NCBI GenBank assembly: GCA_019247395.1 | Contig: JAFAOZ010000049.1 | Coordinates: forward strand, 1 to 7,782 | From: Vulcanimicrobiota bacterium | Lineage (GTDB): Bacteria > Vulcanimicrobiota > Vulcanimicrobiia > Vulcanimicrobiales > Vulcanimicrobiaceae | Length of the DNA: 7,782 nt | Direction: 5' to 3' | Shown here: positions 7,101 to 7,782 of the stretch, one piece after another | Position numbering within the stretch: position 1 is the first letter of the stretch | Layout: every line of letters starts with the position of its first letter | Translations under genes and position numbers: made by a program | The notes under the pieces: generated by a model | What the model was told of the DNA's origin: nothing | Seen by the model: only the letters and a program-made list of their open reading frames with translations | The model's database searches: none

Positions 7101-7782
7101 ACGAGTCGCTCATTATACTCGCGAACCGCGCGGAGCGGTAACAAGGCGGCAAGCGGCAGCGACGCGACGATCGACAGCGCTACCGAAACGGGCGCTCCCA
7201 GGGCGCCCACCGCGTCGGGGACGTACCGTAATGCGGAGGTAAGCGAGAGCGCGATCGCTACGCCGGCGACTCGCGAGCGAAGCGAGATCGCCGCCAGGGC
7301 GATCAACCAGACCGCGTACCAGGGATACGGATTCGGAATCAGGCTCCACGCCGCAATCCCGAGCCAAATCAAGCCGTCGTTGTCGCATCTGCGCAGCAAA
7401 TGCATGCCGCGGGCCGCGATGATTGCCGCAATTCCGAGCGCGGCGGCAAGCGCGAACGGTGCTCCGAGGGGCGCGAACGCGCCTTGAAGCGAGACGGACG
7501 GCGCATAGTGACCGTGTGCCGCGAGATGGCCGGCGATTCCGGAGAGCAGCGGAATCGAGACTGCCGTTGCAACGATCAGGCCGGCGGCGGCGCCGAGCGT
7601 CGCACGTCTTTCGAGCAGTCCGTATCCGATCGCCGCCGCGGCTCCGGGAGCCTTGATCGTTGCGGAGAGGCCGATGACCGCTCCGCCGATTCCCGGCGCG
7701 CGCCGGGCGATTGCGAAACCGGCGAGCACGACGGCGAGCGCCAACGCGTCGTTATGCCCTTCGGCGGCCGACCAAATCGCGA
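7097..7782 (-). CDS. Multi-pass membrane glycosyltransferase (GT-C / GT87 or MptB-like), C-terminal part only
   Basis: The frame is open to the right edge, so the start lies outside the window; 227 residues plus stop are visible. A TTG at 7744 is not a credible start because the conserved motif EGHNDAL (visible residues 7-13) begins before it. The protein is hydrophobic, with about seven or eight membrane segments (roughly 11-26, 31-51, 60-80, 104-124, 136-149, 153-168, 171-184, 193-216). GHNDALALAVVLAGFAIARR, GLSATIKAPG (37-46) and NPYPWYAVWLIALAA (150-164) are the signatures I associate with polyprenyl-phosphate-sugar-dependent GT-C transferases (GT87, MptA/MptB-like mannosyltransferases), which add sugars on the outer face of the cytoplasmic membrane. 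Donor and acceptor cannot be told. The short basic end (LRAVREYNERLV) should face the cytoplasm. Its stop overlaps the mfd ATG (ATGA), so the two are probably co-transcribed. Family call likely; exact family uncertain. Confidence 0.75.
   Translation of the reverse strand, partial: AIWSAAEGHNDALALAVVLAGFAIARRAPGIGGAVIGLSATIKAPGAAAAIGYGLLERRATLGAAAGLIVATAVSIPLLSGIAGHLAAHGHYAPSVSLQGAFAPLGAPFALAAALGIAAIIAARGMHLLRRCDNDGLIWLGIAAWSLIPNPYPWYAVWLIALAAISLRSRVAGVAIALSLTSALRYVPDAVGALGAPVSVALSIVASLPLAALLPLRAVREYNERLV
7112..7117 (-). promoter_or_regulatory. Consensus -10 box (TATAAT) just upstream of mfd
   Basis: On the minus strand a perfect TATAAT lies 11 bases before the mfd ATG, in a local A/T-richer patch of otherwise GC-rich DNA. 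With usual spacing transcription would start near 7105, leaving a leader of only about five bases, which agrees with the lack of a ribosome site at mfd. The -35 match is poor (TTACCG at 18 bases spacing, three of six consensus positions), and the same bases encode Tyr-Asn in the last residues of the glycosyltransferase, so chance is a real alternative. Confidence 0.35.

Noticed and set aside
6579..7487. 302-codon plus-strand open frame crossing the mfd / glycosyltransferase junction
   Set aside because: It is antisense to both genes, low in recognisable structure and rich in Arg/Ala/Ser as expected for a shadow frame.
7742..7744. TTG as the start of the membrane glycosyltransferase
   Set aside because: The frame stays open to the window edge and the conserved EGHND motif lies upstream of it, so the true start is outside the window.
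1..7782. A new defence, mobile or secretion system
   Set aside because: All six genes fit housekeeping, envelope or metabolic families; there are no integrase, transposase, repeat array, toxin-antitoxin pair or direct repeats to support such a system. MazG here is the large two-repeat house-cleaning type, not a mazEF module.

Overview
The window is an ordinary chromosomal stretch of a GC-rich bacterium in which all six recognisable genes lie on the minus strand and are packed tightly. It reads (in transcription order, right to left): a 5'-truncated multi-pass membrane glycosyltransferase (7782-7097), mfd (7100-3747), a lipoprotein foldase of the PrsA/SurA type (3633-2668), a MazG-type NTP pyrophosphohydrolase with part of a tetrapyrrole-methylase domain at its N-terminus (2590-1403), a hotdog-fold protein closely resembling 3-aminobutyryl-CoA ammonia-lyase (1424-1011), and a lipoprotein with a probable beta-propeller that runs off the left edge (1014-1). 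I see no rRNA, tRNA, CRISPR array, insertion sequence or phage gene, and no gap between genes longer than 113 bases.

Layout and coupling: the glycosyltransferase and mfd overlap by 4 bases (ATGA). A 113-base gap with a strong GC hairpin separates mfd from the foldase gene. A 77-base gap with another perfect hairpin separates the foldase gene from mazG. mazG, the hotdog gene and the propeller lipoprotein then overlap one another (22 and 4 bases), so they are probably translated from one message. Two transcription blocks, [GT-mfd] and [foldase-mazG-hotdog-lipoprotein], are a reasonable inference; one long operon is also possible.

Organism: the mfd / PrsA-like foldase / mazG order resembles the neighbourhood known from Firmicutes, where a spoVT gene usually sits nearby; no spoVT is present here. 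The high GC, the GTG start, the Ala/Arg-rich proteins and the lipoprotein style would fit a deep-branching, soil-type lineage such as Candidatus Eremiobacterota (WPS-2) or a relative. That placement is inference from general impression, not from a search.

Functionally the window combines genome housekeeping (Mfd clears stalled RNA polymerase and recruits excision repair; MazG cleans nucleotide pools) with envelope work (foldase lipoprotein, polyprenyl-sugar-dependent glycosyltransferase, surface propeller lipoprotein). The one metabolic gene, the Kal-like protein, stands without any other lysine-fermentation gene in view. I did not find a convincing new biological system; the best leads are the half methylase domain fused to MazG, the Kal-like gene translationally locked between mazG and a lipoprotein gene, and a consensus -10 box inside the end of the glycosyltransferase gene, only 11 bases ahead of the mfd start.
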